Below, piece after piece: positions 13,263-25,316 of a DNA stretch of 64,000 nt. The stretch is taken from contig NC_045441.1 in the NCBI RefSeq assembly GCF_002776525.5, positions 132,161,411 to 132,225,410 on the forward strand, read 5' to 3'. Within the stretch, counting starts at the first letter, position 1. Each line of letters begins with the position of its first letter. The position numbers and the translations under genes were made by a program. The notes beneath the pieces were generated by a model. That model worked only from the letters and a program-made list of their open reading frames with translations, searched no databases and was not told the DNA's origin. Origin of the DNA: Piliocolobus tephrosceles. Taxonomy: Eukaryota; Chordata; Mammalia; Primates; Cercopithecidae.

Positions 13263-14730
13263 AAAAAGATAATCCACCATGATCAGGTGGGTTTTATACC
13301 AGGAATGCAAGGAAGGTTTAACATATGCAAGTCAATAAATATGATACACCACATAAACAGAATTAAAAAACAAAAAATCATGTGATCTTCTCAATAGATG
13401 CAGAAAAAGCATTTGACAAAATCTAGCATCTCCTTATAATTAAAACCCTTAGCAAAACTGGCATACAAGTGGCATACCTCAATGTAATAAAAGCCATCTA
13501 TGACAAACCCATAGCCAACATAATACTGAATGGGTAAAAGTTGAAAGCATTCCGCCCAAGAACTGGAATAAGACAAGGATGCCCACTCTCACCACTTCTA
13601 TTCAACATGGTACTAGAAGTCCTAGCCAGAGCAATCAGAGAAAGGAAAGAAATAAAGGGCATCCAAATCAGTAAAAAGGAAGTCAAACTGTCACTGTTTG
13701 CTGATTATATGATTGTATAGCTAGAAAACCTGAAACACTCCTCCAAAAAGCTCCTAGGATTCAGCAAGGTTTCCGGATGCAAAATTAATGTACACAAATC
13801 AGTAGCTCTGCTATACACCAGCAGTGACCAAACTGAGGATCAAATCAAGAACTCAAACCCTTTTACAATACCTGCAAAAAATTAAATAAAATACTTAGGA
13901 ATATAAGGAGTGAAAGAACTCCACAAGGAAAACTACAAAACACTGCTGAAAGAAATCATAGATGACACAAACAAAAGGAAACACATCCCATGCTCATGGA
14001 TGGATAGAATCAGTATCGTGAAAATGACCATACTGCCAAAAGCAATCTACAAATTCAATGCAATCCCCATCAAAATACCACTATCATTCTTCACAGAACT
14101 AGAAAAAACATTTTAAAAATTCATATGGAAACAAAAAAGAGCCCACATAGCCAAAGCAAGACTAAGCAAAATGAACAAATCTGGAGGCACCACATTACCT
14201 GACTTCAAACTATATTATAAGACCATAGTCAGTGAAACAGCATGGTACTGGTATAAAAATAGGCACATAGACCAGTGGTACAGAATAGAGAACCCAGAAA
14301 TAAACCCAAATACTTGCACCCAACTGATCTTTGACAAAGCAAACAAAAACATAAAATGAGAAAGGACACCTTACTCAACAAATGCTGCTGGGATAATTGG
14401 CTAGCCACAGGTAGGAGAATGAAACTGAATCCTCCTCTCTCACCTTATACAAAAATCAACTCAAGGTGGATCAAGGACTTAAATCTAAGATCTGAAACTA
14501 TAAAAATTCTAGAAGATAACCTTAGAAAAACCCTTCTAGACATTGGCTTAGGCAAGGGTTTCATGACCAAGAACCCAAAAGCCAATGCAACATAAGCAAA
14601 GATAAATAGGTAGGACTTAATTAAACTAAAGAGTTCCATGTTTATAGCAGCACAATTTGCATAATTTGCAATTGCAAAAGTATGGAACCAGTCCAAATGC
14701 CCATCAATCAATGAGTGGATAAAGAAATTG

Positions 14731-14735
14731 TGGTG

Positions 14736-14776
<41 letters not shown>

Positions 14777-14841
14777 ATAATTGTGGTAGATATATATAAT
14801 ATATTATATATATAATTGTGGTGTGTGTGTGTGTGTGTGTA
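14731..14841. repeat. Compound (TA)n/(TG)n microsatellite
   Basis: Alternating TA and TG runs grew from the 'gtggtatatatatgat' site of the L1 3' region. Two (TG)n blocks flank a degenerate TA block. It is probably highly variable in length. Confidence 0.9.
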
Positions 14842-15002
14842 TTCAGCCATAAAAGGAATGAATTAATGGCATTGCAGCAACCTGGATGGAAGTGAAGACT
14901 GTTATTCTAAGTGAAGTAATTTAGGAATGGAAAACCAAACATCATATGTTCTCCTAAGTGAGAGCTAAGCTGAGGATGCAAAGGCATAAGAATGATACAG
15001 TG

Positions 15003-15458
15003 AATAAATTTTTTATAATAATGACGACATAGTCGCTGACTACTCTTTTAATTAAAATAGTAATAATTTGGAGCGAGATGAAGAGGACAACTGGAGCCCA
15101 AGAGAGTCAGATCCACAGCTATTATAACCTAAAGTTAACAGAAAACATCTATAATTGATAAATCAATTAACAGAAGTATAAGCTCTTCATTAAGAGGTGT
15201 GGAAATAATTACGAGGGAAGATAAAAGTGTTGTTCTCTGTGAAATAGGAACTATATATGTGAGACAGAGAAGGGTGTGGGCTACCATTTTTTAGTACAGG
15301 CCTTTCAGTACCGTTTGATTTTCTTAGACATATATATGTCTTACTTTGATTTTTAAATTTTTTTCTACTTATCTTACTCTTCAGGAAACAATTCTACCAT
15401 GCATGACTCTAAGCATTTTATTAAGGTGCAGTAAAACTAACATTCTACTAGTGTCCTT
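15003..15458. other. Intergenic, nothing recognised
   Basis: AT-rich sequence between the L1 and the next Alu. No repeat or exon is recognisable. Confidence 0.4.
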
Positions 15459-15473
15459 CTATCAAGGGCATTT

Positions 15474-15764
15474 GTTTTTTCTTGAGACAGAATCTCGCTC
15501 TGTCACCCAGGCTGGAGTGCAGTGGCACGATCTCGACTCACTGCAACCTCCACCTCCCAGGTTCAAGAGATTCTCCTGCATCAGCCTCCTGAGTAGCTGA
15601 GATTACAGGTACACGCCACCACACCTGTCTAATTTTTGTATTTTTAGTAGAGATGGGGTTTCACCATGTTGGTCAGATTGGTCTCAAACTCCTGACCTCA
15701 GGTGATCAGTCTGCCTCAGCCTCCCAAAGTGCTGGGATTACAGGTGTGAGTCACTGCACCTGGC
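15474..15764 (-). mobile_element. Alu element (AluS-like), reverse orientation
   Basis: The poly(T) start, 'gagacagaatctcgctctg' and the terminal 'gcacctggcc' show a minus-strand Alu. Perfect 15-bp TSDs, ctatcaagggcattt, lie at 15459-15473 and 15765-15779. Confidence 0.95.
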
Positions 15765-15779
15765 CTATCAAGGGCATTT

Positions 15780-17192
15780 CAATAAGCATCAGTAACTGAG
15801 CTACCAATATTGAACCTGGGCAATTTATCCAATCTTTAGTTTCTAAGCACAGAGCCGGAGGTCAAGGAAAGGCAAGTACAGTAATTATATTTGACTCCTA
15901 CAAACAATAGAGTTTAAAACGATGGTCCACAGTTGAATAACCACATCCAAAGACTGCCTATTACTCACTTAGTATATTGGTCTCAGAAACCTGGTTTTAC
16001 CTGATTTCAAACAGGAAACTGTTACAGAGCTCAGAAGGAATGTCCAGCAGCACATCATGGTATTGATTGTTGCACTGTAAGTGATCTGGGCTTGAGCCCA
16101 AATTAACCTCTTACAATATGGCTCAAATTTACCTTCCCGACATTTATCTCCCAACATTGTCATTCAGAAATCCTTTGTTCTAGCTACCCTATTCTTTTCA
16201 CTATATTCTGTTTGCACTCTCATTTCTTGGTTTTCACCATGCTTGATCTTTCAATACTGAACAAATCATCTTCTTAATGCATATCTGCCCATCTTTCAAT
16301 ACTGCCCATCTTTCAATACTGAACAAATCATCTTCTTAATGCATATCTGTGATATGCAAAACACTGTTAGGTGCTTCAAAAGTTAGTCTTCTAAGAGCTT
16401 TATGTTTTATTAGAACATGACAAAAGTAGGCAAGTAACTATAATGCAAGATAAAGTGAAAAAGATTCTATAAGAAAGGTTTACTCAGAATACTGAGGGTT
16501 CAAACTGTGTATTACAACATTGATTAGGAAGAATTAGAAAATAGTGCATGTAGAGAGAATTATATGAAATGCACCTCGAGGAAAGCATTTACCTTTGACA
16601 GCTGGAAACATGCACTGTAGAAAGGCATTATTTGGGGTTGAAAGTATGAACAAAGCTCTATCAGCAGGGCATCTTTAAGGCTCAATGAAAAGCCCACTGT
16701 GGCTAGGAGGTATAGTACATAAAATAGGAAAGCAATAGGAGGTGAGTCTGTAATTTCAAGTTGGTGGCATGGTAGAAGGCCCTGAATCCCAGGTTGAGGA
16801 ATTTTTACTCACCTCAATAGGTAGGAGCAGCACTTAAAGATTTATTCGAGGGAAGTGGTCCAATCAGAGTAACACTTTAGAAAGATTAATTTAACAGAAG
16901 TTTTTAAGATCATTTGAACTGAATGAAAGAAAAGGTAGAAACTGCAGTTAGGAAGCTATTCTAATAGTTTCGGTGACAAGTGTTGCAGGTGGCCAAGAAG
17001 GAATTGAAAGAAAATTGAATAGGGAAGGAAGGGAGGAAGACTCCAAGGAACTTGATGCTGATTGATCTGTGTCTCCACCTCTCTTGCACTATACAAATAA
17101 AAGGACTCTAGTTTGCATACCTGGTAGACTGGGGAAATGTTGGTAGCAAAAGAGAAGAGATTAGTAGAATATGTTTTGAATACACTGAGTTA
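15780..17192. other. Intergenic; possible ancient L2-like sequence
   Basis: No gene is seen. The segment from about 16350 to 16930 ('cttctaagagctttatg', 'agggaagtggtccaatcagag', 'tttagaaagattaattt') resembles decayed L2 LINE sequence. The divergence is too great for a firm call. The staggered duplication at 16246-16349 is listed separately. Confidence 0.35.
16246..16349. repeat. Local 62-bp staggered duplication
   Basis: A 42-bp segment starting atctttcaatactgaacaaa occurs at 16246-16287 and identically at 16308-16349. Between them (16288-16307) lies a third, partial copy of its first 14 bases. The identity of the copies implies a recent event. Confidence 0.9.
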
Positions 17193-17205
17193 AAGTGTTA
17201 AAGAA

Positions 17206-20200
17206 TGGTGCTAAGAGTAAAGTTCGTAGCCCTAAATGCCTACATTAAAAAGACTGAAAGAGCACAAATTGACATTCTAAGGTCCCACCTCGGCCGGGCA
17301 CGGTGGCTCATGCCTGTAATCCCAGCATTTTGAGATGCTGGGTGGATCATGAGGTCAGGGAATTGAGACCATCCTGGCTAACACGGTGAAACCCCGTCTC
17401 TACTAAAAATACAAAAAATTAGCCAGGAATGGTGGCACGTGCCTGTCGTCCCAGCTACTCGGGAGGCTAAGGCAGGAGAATTGCTTGAGCCCGGGAAGGC
17501 GGAGGTTGCAGTGAGCTAATATCGCATCATAGAACTCTAGCCTGGGCGACAGAGCGAGACTCAATCTCAAAAAATAAAAAATAAAAATAAAAATAAATTT
17601 AAAAATAAGGTCACACCTCAAGGAACTAGAGAAACAACAACAACAAAAAACAAACCCAAACTCAGCAGAACAAAGGAAATAGCCCAGATCAGAGAAGAAC
17701 TAAATGAAACTGAAATAAAAATATAATACAAAAGACAAAAGAAACAAAAAGCTGGTTCTTTGAGAAGATAAATGAAATTGATAGACCATTAGCAAGATTA
17801 ACCAAGAAAAGAAGAAAGAAAATCCAAATGACCTCATTCAGAAATGAAACAGGAGATATTACAACTGACACCACTGAAATACAAAAGACCATCCCAGGCT
17901 ACCGTGAACACCTTTATGCACATAAACTAGTAAACCTTGAAGAAATTGATACATTCTTGGAAAAATACAACCCTCTGAGCTTAAATCAGGAAGAATTGGA
18001 TACGCTGAACAGACCAATAACGAGCAGCGAGATTAAAATGGTAATTTAAAAATTACCAACAAAAAAGTCTAGGACCAGATGGATTCACAGCAGAATTCTA
18101 CCAGACGTTCAAAGAAGAATTGGTACCAATACTTTTGACACTATTCCACAAGATAGAGAAAGAAGAAACCCTCCCTAATTCATTCTATGAAGCTAACATC
18201 ACCCTAATACCAAAACCATGAAAGGACATAAGCAAAAAAGAAAACTACAGACTGATATCCTTGATGAACATAGATGCTAAAATCCTTAACAAAATACTAG
18301 CTAACTGAATCTAACAGCATATTTAAAAGATAATCCACCATGATCAAGTGGGTTTCATACACGGGATGCACGGACAGTTTAACATATGCAAGTCAACAAA
18401 TGTGCTATACCACATAAACATAATTAAAAACAAAAATCACATGATCATCTCAATAGATGCAAAAAAATTCGATGAAATCCAGCATCGCTTTATGATTAAA
18501 ACTCTGAGCCAAATCAGCATACAAGGGATGTACCTCAATGTAATAAAAGCCACCTATGACAAACCCACAGGCAACATAATACTGAATGGGGAAAAGTTGA
18601 AAGCATTCCCTCTGAGAACTGAAACAAGACAAGATGCCTACTCTCATCACTCTTTTTCAAGATAATACTGGAAGTCCTAGCCAGAGCAATCAGACAAGAG
18701 AAAAAAAGAAAAGGCATCCAAATCAGTAAAGAGGAAGTCAAACTGTCACTGTTTGCTGACGATATAATTGTTTACCCTGAAAACCTTACAGACTCCTCCA
18801 GAAAACTCCTAGAACTGATAAAAAGAATTGAGCGAAGTTTCCAGATACAAGACTAATGTGCACAAATCAGTAGTTCTTCTATACACCAACAGTGACCAAG
18901 CAGAGAATCAAATCAAGAACTCAACCCCTTTTACAGTAGCTGCAAAAAATAAAATAGGAATATACATAACCAAGGAGTCAAAAGAAGCCAAAACTACAAA
19001 ACACTGCTGAAAGAAATCACAGACAACACAAACAAATGGATATATATCTCATGTTCATGCATGGGTAGAATCAACATTGTGAAAATGACCTTACTGCCAA
19101 AAGCAATCTACAAATTCAATGCAATCTCCATCAAAATACCACCACCATTCTTCACAGAATTAGAAAAAACAATTCTAAAATTCATATAGAACCAAAAAAG
19201 AGCCCGCATAGTCATGGCAAGGCTAAGCATAAAGAACAAATCTGGAAGCATCACACTACCTGATTTCAAACTATACTATAAGGCCATAGCCACCAAAACA
19301 GTCCAGTACTGGTATAAAAATAGGCACATAGACCAATGGAATAGAATAGACAACCCAGAAATAAACCCAAATACTTACCCCCAACTGATCTTTGAAAAAA
19401 CAAACAAAAACATAAAGTAGAGAAAGGACACCCTTTTCAGCAAATGGTGCTGTGACAATTGGCTAGCCACATGTAGGATAATGAAAATGGATCTTCATCT
19501 CTCACCTTATACAAAAATCAACTCAAGATGGATCAAGGACTTAAATCTAAAAGAGCCAAAACTATAAAAATTCTAGAAGATAACCCTTCTAGACATTGGC
19601 TTAGGCAAGGATTTCATGACCAATAACCCAAAAGCAAATGCAATAAAAACAAAGATAAATAGTTGGGACTTAATTAAACTAAAGCGCTTTTGCACTGCAA
19701 AAGGAACAGTCAGCAGAATAAACAGACAACCCACAGAACGGGAGAAAATCTTCCCAATCTATACATCTAATAAATGACTAATATCCAAAATCTACAACAA
19801 ACTCCAACATATCAGTAAGAAAAAAACAAACAGTCCCATCCAAAAGTGGGCTAAAGACATCAATAGACAATTCTCAAAAGAAGATATGCAAATGACCAGC
19901 AAACATAGGGAAAAATGTTCAATATCACTAATGATCAGGGAAATGCAAATGAAAACCACAATGTAATACCACCTCACTCCCACAAGAATGGCCATAATCA
20001 AAAAATCAAAAACAGTGGATGTTGGCATGGATGCAGTGATCAGGGAACACTTCTACATTGCTGGTGGGAATGTAAACTACTACAACCACCATGGAAAACA
20101 GTGTGGAGAGTCCTTAAAGAACTAAAAGTAGAGCTACCATTTGATCCAGCAATTTCACTACTGGTGAAATCTACTCAAAGGAAAAGCAGTCATTACACAA

Positions 20201-20687
20201 AAAATATACTTGCACACGCATGTCTACAGGAGCACAATTCACAACTGCAAAATCATAAGACCAACCCAAATGCCCATCAATCAACAAGTGGATAAAGAAA
20301 CTGATATAAATGTATGATGGAATACTACTCAGCCATAAAAAGGAACGAATTAACCACATTTGCAGTGACCTGAATGAGACTGGAGACTATTATTCTAAGT
20401 GAAGTAACTCAGGAATGGAAAACCAGTGAGAACTCACTGATATGTGGGAGCTAAGCTATGATGACACAAAGGCTTAAGAATGATACAATGGACTTTGGGG
20501 ACTTGTGAGGAAGAGTGGGAGGGAAGTGAGGGATAAAAGACAACATATATGGTGCAGTTGTATTCTGTGTAGGTGATGGGTGCACCAAAATCTCACAAAT
20601 CACCACTAAAGAACTTATTCATATAACCAAATACCACGTGTACCCCAATAACCTATGGAAAAATAAATAAACAAATAATAAATAAAT
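17206..20687 (+). mobile_element. 5'-truncated L1 (L1PB/L1MA type)
   Basis: It starts inside ORF2 ('atggtgctaagagtaaagttcg') and runs through reverse transcriptase and C-terminal domain to a 3' UTR and a degenerate A-rich tail (aaataaataaacaaataata). Perfect 13-bp TSDs, aagtgttaaagaa, lie at 17193-17205 and 20688-20700. The reverse-transcriptase motif FADD reads at about 18756-18767 (tttgctgacgat). Many stops make it inactive. An Alu splits it at 17292-17606. Confidence 0.93.
17292..17606 (+). mobile_element. Alu (AluY-like) inside L1
   Basis: It begins ggccgggcacgg and ends in an (AAAAT)n tail. The TSDs aaggtcccacctc (17279-17291) and aaggtcacacctc (17607-17619) are L1 sequence with one mismatch. 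Eleven or so bases are missing near 17330 ('tttgagatgctgggtggatc'). Confidence 0.93.
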
Positions 20688-21659
20688 AAGTGTTAAAGAA
20701 ACATCGCAATGGAACAAGGCTGCTAGAAATTAACCTGAGTGCTGAAGTACTTTGTGAGCTAGAATCCGAGACAAAAATAGGAATTAGAATGGTCCATTAC
20801 CTTGATTTGTCCAGAGCTGAGGAGTCTCCCAGGACAGAACACTTTCAGTGCTCAACCTCGGAAAGTTCTGGGCAAACCAGGATAAGGTAGTCATCCTCAA
20901 GAGGGTGTAATGCAGAAATTGGGCAGAAATGCCAAGGTCTGATATCAATTATTTATCTAAATCATCTCAAAATGTATCTAGGGCTGGGAGGCAGACACTT
21001 AAAAGAAAAGCGTGGGTGAGCTTTCTGTGTGTACAATGCAGACAGATGAAGTTCTTGGGTCATATGGGACTTTCTGTCAACAACCATTTACCAATGGAAT
21101 TGGAGCCCCGAAAATTTACCCGGGGAATGTATCTGGGTCACTCCCTAGAGATACTACAAGACTGAATACAGGGTTGGAGTGCGAGAGCAGGGTACTTGGA
21201 TCAGGGTAGTGCCAAACTGGCAAATGGAGATTCAGCGAGAACTATTTCATAGTATTTAAGAGGTTGAAATGGCAAGCAAGTAAAGATAGGTAGATTAAAT
21301 TGATCCCTGACACAAGGACAGTATTTTGCCTATAAAACCAGGAAGGACAATCTGTCTCCTGTCCTGAGGACATATTCATGACATTTGCCATTGTGCAGCT
21401 ACTGTTGACTTTTCCTGCAGAAGCAAAATCTGTCTAAAATGACATCTTGAAAGGCTAAGAGGGCGTGTTGGGACCTCCTGCCAGCTGGCCTGAAGAGGCT
21501 CACAAACTACCTCTTCCTCCTGGTTCCTTCAGAAATCCCACTGGGCAATGCAGACTGGTTCATCTTCTTTTATTTAACTAAGCTGCCAGGTTGGAAATAG
21601 TCCTAAACTTTTCGCACAGAGCTGTAATCTTAAACTGTAATTTTAAATTGAGAGATGCA

Positions 21660-21880
21660 ACATGGTGTAATGAGAAGGGGATGACCTTTGTAACTAGAGA
21701 AACCTAGATATTAATTTAATCTGGCCACTTACTTCCTGTATAACCTTAGGTACATTAATTAGTTTATATGATCCTCAGTTCTCTCTCTGTAGCATTGGTT
21801 TAATAATACGTATCTCAGGGACTTTGTGGTATATACACCTAACCATATGAACATGCAAAGCACAGTGTACATGAGGTATA
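21660..21880 (+). mobile_element. MIR fragment
   Basis: Decayed MIR SINE wording in the right order: an 'acatggtgtaatgag' start, the core 'ctggccacttacttcctg' with 'taaccttaggtac', then 'atcctcagttctctctctgtag' and a 3' region near 'acatgcaaagcacagtg'. It is strongly diverged. Confidence 0.55.
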
Positions 21881-21958
21881 GGAAGTCCCCCTTTCCCCCC
21901 CACAAAGTGGTCTAATTCTCTGTGTGTGACTGTGTGTGCAAAACTGTGTACATGTGAT

Positions 21959-21985
21959 TGTGTGTGTGTGTGTGTGTGTGTGTGT
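21959..21985. repeat. (TG)n microsatellite
   Basis: About 13 TG units, preceded by looser GT-rich sequence from about 21920. Confidence 0.9.
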
Positions 21986-22195
21986 ATGCAGAGCTGTTCA
22001 GATAACCTTCTGCCCTACAGCCTTACCCAAGAACAGAAACTGTCTCATCCTTCCTCAATAGCTATGTTGTAAACTGGGTGCTATAGCTTTAATTTCACAA
22101 TCCACCAGGCTCTACTTCTTCATCCCCCCCATCGAACTCCATGATTAAGATCACACTTGTGGCTTCTGCTCAGTGTAAAAAGGGAGTTGGAGCAT

Positions 22196-22547
22196 CCTTC
22201 TTTCTTTCTTCCTTCCTTCCTTTTTCTTTCTTTCTTCCTTTCCTTTCTTTCTTTCCTTTCTTTTTTGAGACGGAGTCTCGCTCTGTCGCCCAGGCTGGAG
22301 TGCAGTGGCGCAATCTCGGCTCACTGCAAGCTCCGGCTCCCAGGTTTACGCCATTCTCCTGCCTCAGCCTCCGGAGTAGCTGGGACTACAGGCGCCGCCA
22401 CCACGCCTGGCTAGTTTTTTTGTATTTTTAGTAGAGACAGGGCTTCACCGTCTTAGCCAGGATGGTCTCCATCTCCTGACCTCGTGATCCGCCTGTCTCA
22501 GCCTCCCAAAGTGCTGGGATTACAGGCGTGAGCCATCGCGCCCGGCC
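22196..22547 (-). mobile_element. Alu (AluY-like) with pyrimidine-rich tail
   Basis: The reverse-orientation A-tail has evolved into a CTTT/CCTT tract (about 22196-22266) ahead of 'gagacggagtctcgctctg'. TSDs are aagggagttggagcat (22180-22195) and aagggagctggagcat (22548-22563), 16 bp with one mismatch. The tttacgcc variant is present, as in AluYR copies. Confidence 0.94.
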
Positions 22548-22563
22548 AAGGGAGCTGGAGCAT

Positions 22564-24305
22564 ATTTCTTTTTCAATTCCTGGAGGAACATAAAGCTATC
22601 CTTCTGCTTCTTGGATGGCCTGTCCCAAATGTCTTTCTCTATAGGGTTTGCTATTAATTCCCCTCTCAGAACTGCTTTGCTGCATCCCATAAGTTTTGGT
22701 ATATTGTATTTCCATTTCTGTTTGTTAAGATTATTAATCTCCCTCTTAATTTCTTCTGTGACCTCTTGATTATTTAAAGGCATTTTGTTTAATTTCCACA
22801 TTTTTAAGAATTTTCCAACATTTCTCCTGTTATTGATTTCTAGTTTTACGCCATCGTAATTGGAGAAGATACTTGATATGATTTCAATTTTCTTAAATTT
22901 GTTAAGACTTGTTTTTTGTTTGTTTGTTTGTTTTTGGCCTAACATGATCTATCTTAGACAATGTCCCATGTCCACTTGAGACAACTGTGTATTCTGTTAC
23001 AGTTGGATACAATGTTCTGTTTGTCTGGTTGATTTGGTCAAATATGTAATTCAAGTCCAATGTTTCCCTATTGATTTGCTGTTTAAATGATTTGTCTGTT
23101 TTGGAAAGTGGGGCATTGTGTTTCCCTAATATTATGGTATTAGTGTACATTTCTCCCTTTAGATTATTTAATAGTTTCATAATACATTACATGCTCCAAT
23201 TTTGGGTTTATATGTATTTACAATTGTTATGTCCTCTTTATGAATTTATCCCTTTATTATTATATAATGACCTTCTTTGTCTCCTTTTTAAGGTTTTTGA
23301 CTTAAGGACTATTTTGTTGACATGAGTACAGCTCTCCCTGGTCCTTTTTGATTTCTGTTTGTGTAAAATATCTTCTTCCATCCCTTCAATTTTACTCTCT
23401 CTGTGTCCTTACTAATAAAGAGAATCACTTATAAGTAGTCTATACTAAGATCTTTTTCTGTTTGTTTTAATTCATTCAGTCACTTTTATTTCTTTTAATT
23501 TGAGAATCTATTTACATTTGATATAGTAATTGATAGGTAAGAACTTTCGACTCCCATTTTGTAATTTGTTTTCTGGGTGTTTTGTGGATATTTTGTCTTT
23601 TTCTCACTTGCTGTCTTTCACTGTGGTTTGATGGTTTTGTGTAGTGCTGTGCTTTGAATTCTTTTTATATTTTGCGTAACTGCTGTAGAGTTTTGCTTTG
23701 TGTCTACCTTGAGGCTTATATAAAACATTGTATACTTATAACAAGCTATTTTAAGCTAATAACAACTTAACTTTAATCACATACAAAAACTCTACATTTA
23801 CAGCCCCTCCCACCTTTTATGACATTGATGACAAAATTTACATCTTTTTGTAATTTGTATCCCATAACAATTTATTGTACCTGCAGTTGTTTTTGATAAT
23901 TTTGTTTTTAACCATAATACTACAGACAAAATTTCTGAATTCACCACATTTATAGTATTAGAGTATTCTGAGTATCACTATATATTACTTGTATCATCAA
24001 GTTTTATACTTTTATACATCTTATGTCATTCCTTAGCAGCCTTTAGTTTCAGCTTAAAGAACTCCCTTTAGCAATTCCAGGCCTAGTGGTAATAAACTCC
24101 CTTAGCTTTTATTTGGCAGGAAAAGTGTTTATTTCTCCCTCATGTCTGAAAGAAACCTTTGCTAGGTAGAGTATTTTTGGTTGGCAGTTTTGTTGTTGTT
24201 GTTGTTGTTGTTGTTGTTTTTGCTTTTACCATCTTGAATACATCATCCTACTCTCTCCTGGACTGTAGAACTTCTGCTGAGAAATTCTCTGACAGCAGTA
24301 TAGGG
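22564..24305 (-). mobile_element. Older L1M-type fragment, ORF2 5' part through ORF1 region
   Basis: On the minus strand the order is ORF1 region, long inter-ORF region, then the N-terminal half of ORF2. A 141-codon frame (22520-22945) contains ORF2-like peptides such as EEIKREINNLNKQKWKYN. At its end it runs into the neighbouring Alu. The ORF1-side wording at 24060-24305 ('tagcaattccaggcctagtgg', 'tttatttctccctcatg', 'ctactctctcctggactg') is typical of L1M copies. It is truncated at both ends. Confidence 0.75.
24190..24217. repeat. (TTG)n microsatellite
   Basis: About nine TTG/GTT units inside the old L1. Confidence 0.9.
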
Positions 24306-24307
24306 AC

Positions 24308-25304
24308 TCCTATACTAAGACTAGTACTCAATAGTTATTTTTTCTAATCCTCTCCCTTCTCCCACCCTTCACCCTTAAGTAGGCTTCAGTGTCTGTTGTT
24401 CCCCTCTTTGTGTCATGAGTTTTCATTATTTAGCTCTCACAAATGACAATATGCCAGCATGGTGGCTCACACCTATAATCCCAATACTTTGGGAGGCTGA
24501 GGTGGGTGGATCACCCGAGGTTAGGAGTTCGAGACCAGCCTGGCCAACATGGTGAAACACCATCTCTACTAAAAATACAAAAATTAGCTGGGCGTGGTGG
24601 TAGGACCCTGTAATCCCTGCTACTCAGGAGGCTGAGGCAGGAGAACCACATGAACCTGGGAGGCAGAGGTTGCAGTGAGCCAAGATCATGCCATTGCACT
24701 CCAGCCTGGGCTACAGGAGCAAAACTCTGTCAAAAAAAAAAAAAAAAAAGGCTGAGAATATGTGATATTTGGTTTTCTGTTCTTGTGTTGGTCTGCTTAG
24801 GACAATGACCTTCAACTTCCTCTGTGTTCTCATAAGACATGATCTTGTTCTTTTTTATGGCTGCATAGTACTCCATGGTGTATAAGTACCACATTTTCTT
24901 TATCCAATCTGTCATTGATGGGCATTTAGCTTGATTCTATGTCTTTACTATAGTGAACAGTGCCACAGTGAACATTCAACTGCATGTGTGTTTATGGTAA
25001 AGTGATTTCTATTCCTTTGGGTATATGCCCAAAGGAATGAGATTTCTGGGTTGAATGGTAGTTCTGTTTTTGGCTCTTATAGGAGTCACCACACTGCTTT
25101 CCACAATGGTTGAACTAATTTACACTCATATCAACAGCATGCAAGCATTCCTTTTCACCACAACATCACTAGCATCTGTTATTTTTTTGACCTTTTAATA
25201 ATAGCCATTCTGACTGGTGTGAGATGATTTGCATTCTCTAATGATCAGTGATACTGAGCTTTTCTTCATATGCTCCTTGGTCACATGCATATCTTCTTTT
25301 GAAA
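24308..25304 (-). mobile_element. L1 3'-end fragment (L1MA/L1PA-older type)
   Basis: The + strand reads out of a 3' UTR ('ctcccttctcccacccttc', 'cagtgtctgttgttccc') into the ORF2 C-terminal region. Its poly(A) side and its upstream ORF2 are both missing, and an Alu splits it. The order shows it is a second L1, not a continuation of the L1M to its left. Confidence 0.8.
24453..24749 (+). mobile_element. Alu (AluS-like) inside L1 3' end
   Basis: A complete Alu beginning gccagcatggtgg with a 19-A tail. Short imperfect repeats, tgacaatatg to the left and tgagaatatg to the right, are likely the TSDs. Confidence 0.92.
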
Positions 25305-25316
25305 AGTATAATACCT

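Larger units (their letters stand above)
10969..14640 (+). pseudogene. L1 ORF2p remnant (endonuclease and reverse transcriptase)
   Basis: ORF2p is the endonuclease/reverse transcriptase that drives target-primed reverse transcription. The start (MNGIVPHISILTLNVNGLN) and the QETHL endonuclease motif are visible near 10969-11105. The reverse-transcriptase region follows after the Alus, and its active-site motif is recognisable near 13695-13715 (FADYM in place of FADD). Both Alus and numerous stops break it. Confidence 0.75.
8438..15002 (+). mobile_element. Near full-length L1 (L1PB/L1MA type), decayed
   Basis: In order: a 5' UTR (8438-9873), ORF1 remnant (9874 to about 10905) and ORF2 remnant (10969 to about 14640, resuming 14641-15002). 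The 5' UTR opens with the 'gcagctccca' and 'ctccaagaactac' wording of older primate L1s. Two Alus interrupt ORF2. Comparison with the L1 at 17206-20687 shows about 0.5 kb missing at 14636/14640: the sequence jumps from the homologue of about 19685 to that of about 20220. The 3' UTR and A-tail are absent, since homology ends at 'gaatgatacagtg' near 15002. Many stops and frameshifts show that it is dead. Confidence 0.85.
20701..22179. other. Intergenic unique stretch
   Basis: Moderate-GC sequence without an identifiable exon. Short open frames at 20690-21209 have no recognisable domain and no splice or polyadenylation context. It contains a MIR fragment and a (TG)n run, listed separately. Confidence 0.4.

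Noticed and set aside
22564..25304. A single long minus-strand L1
   Set aside because: The order is ORF2 start, ORF1 region, then a 3' UTR. In one minus-strand L1 the 3' UTR would lie on the left, so two separate elements are present.
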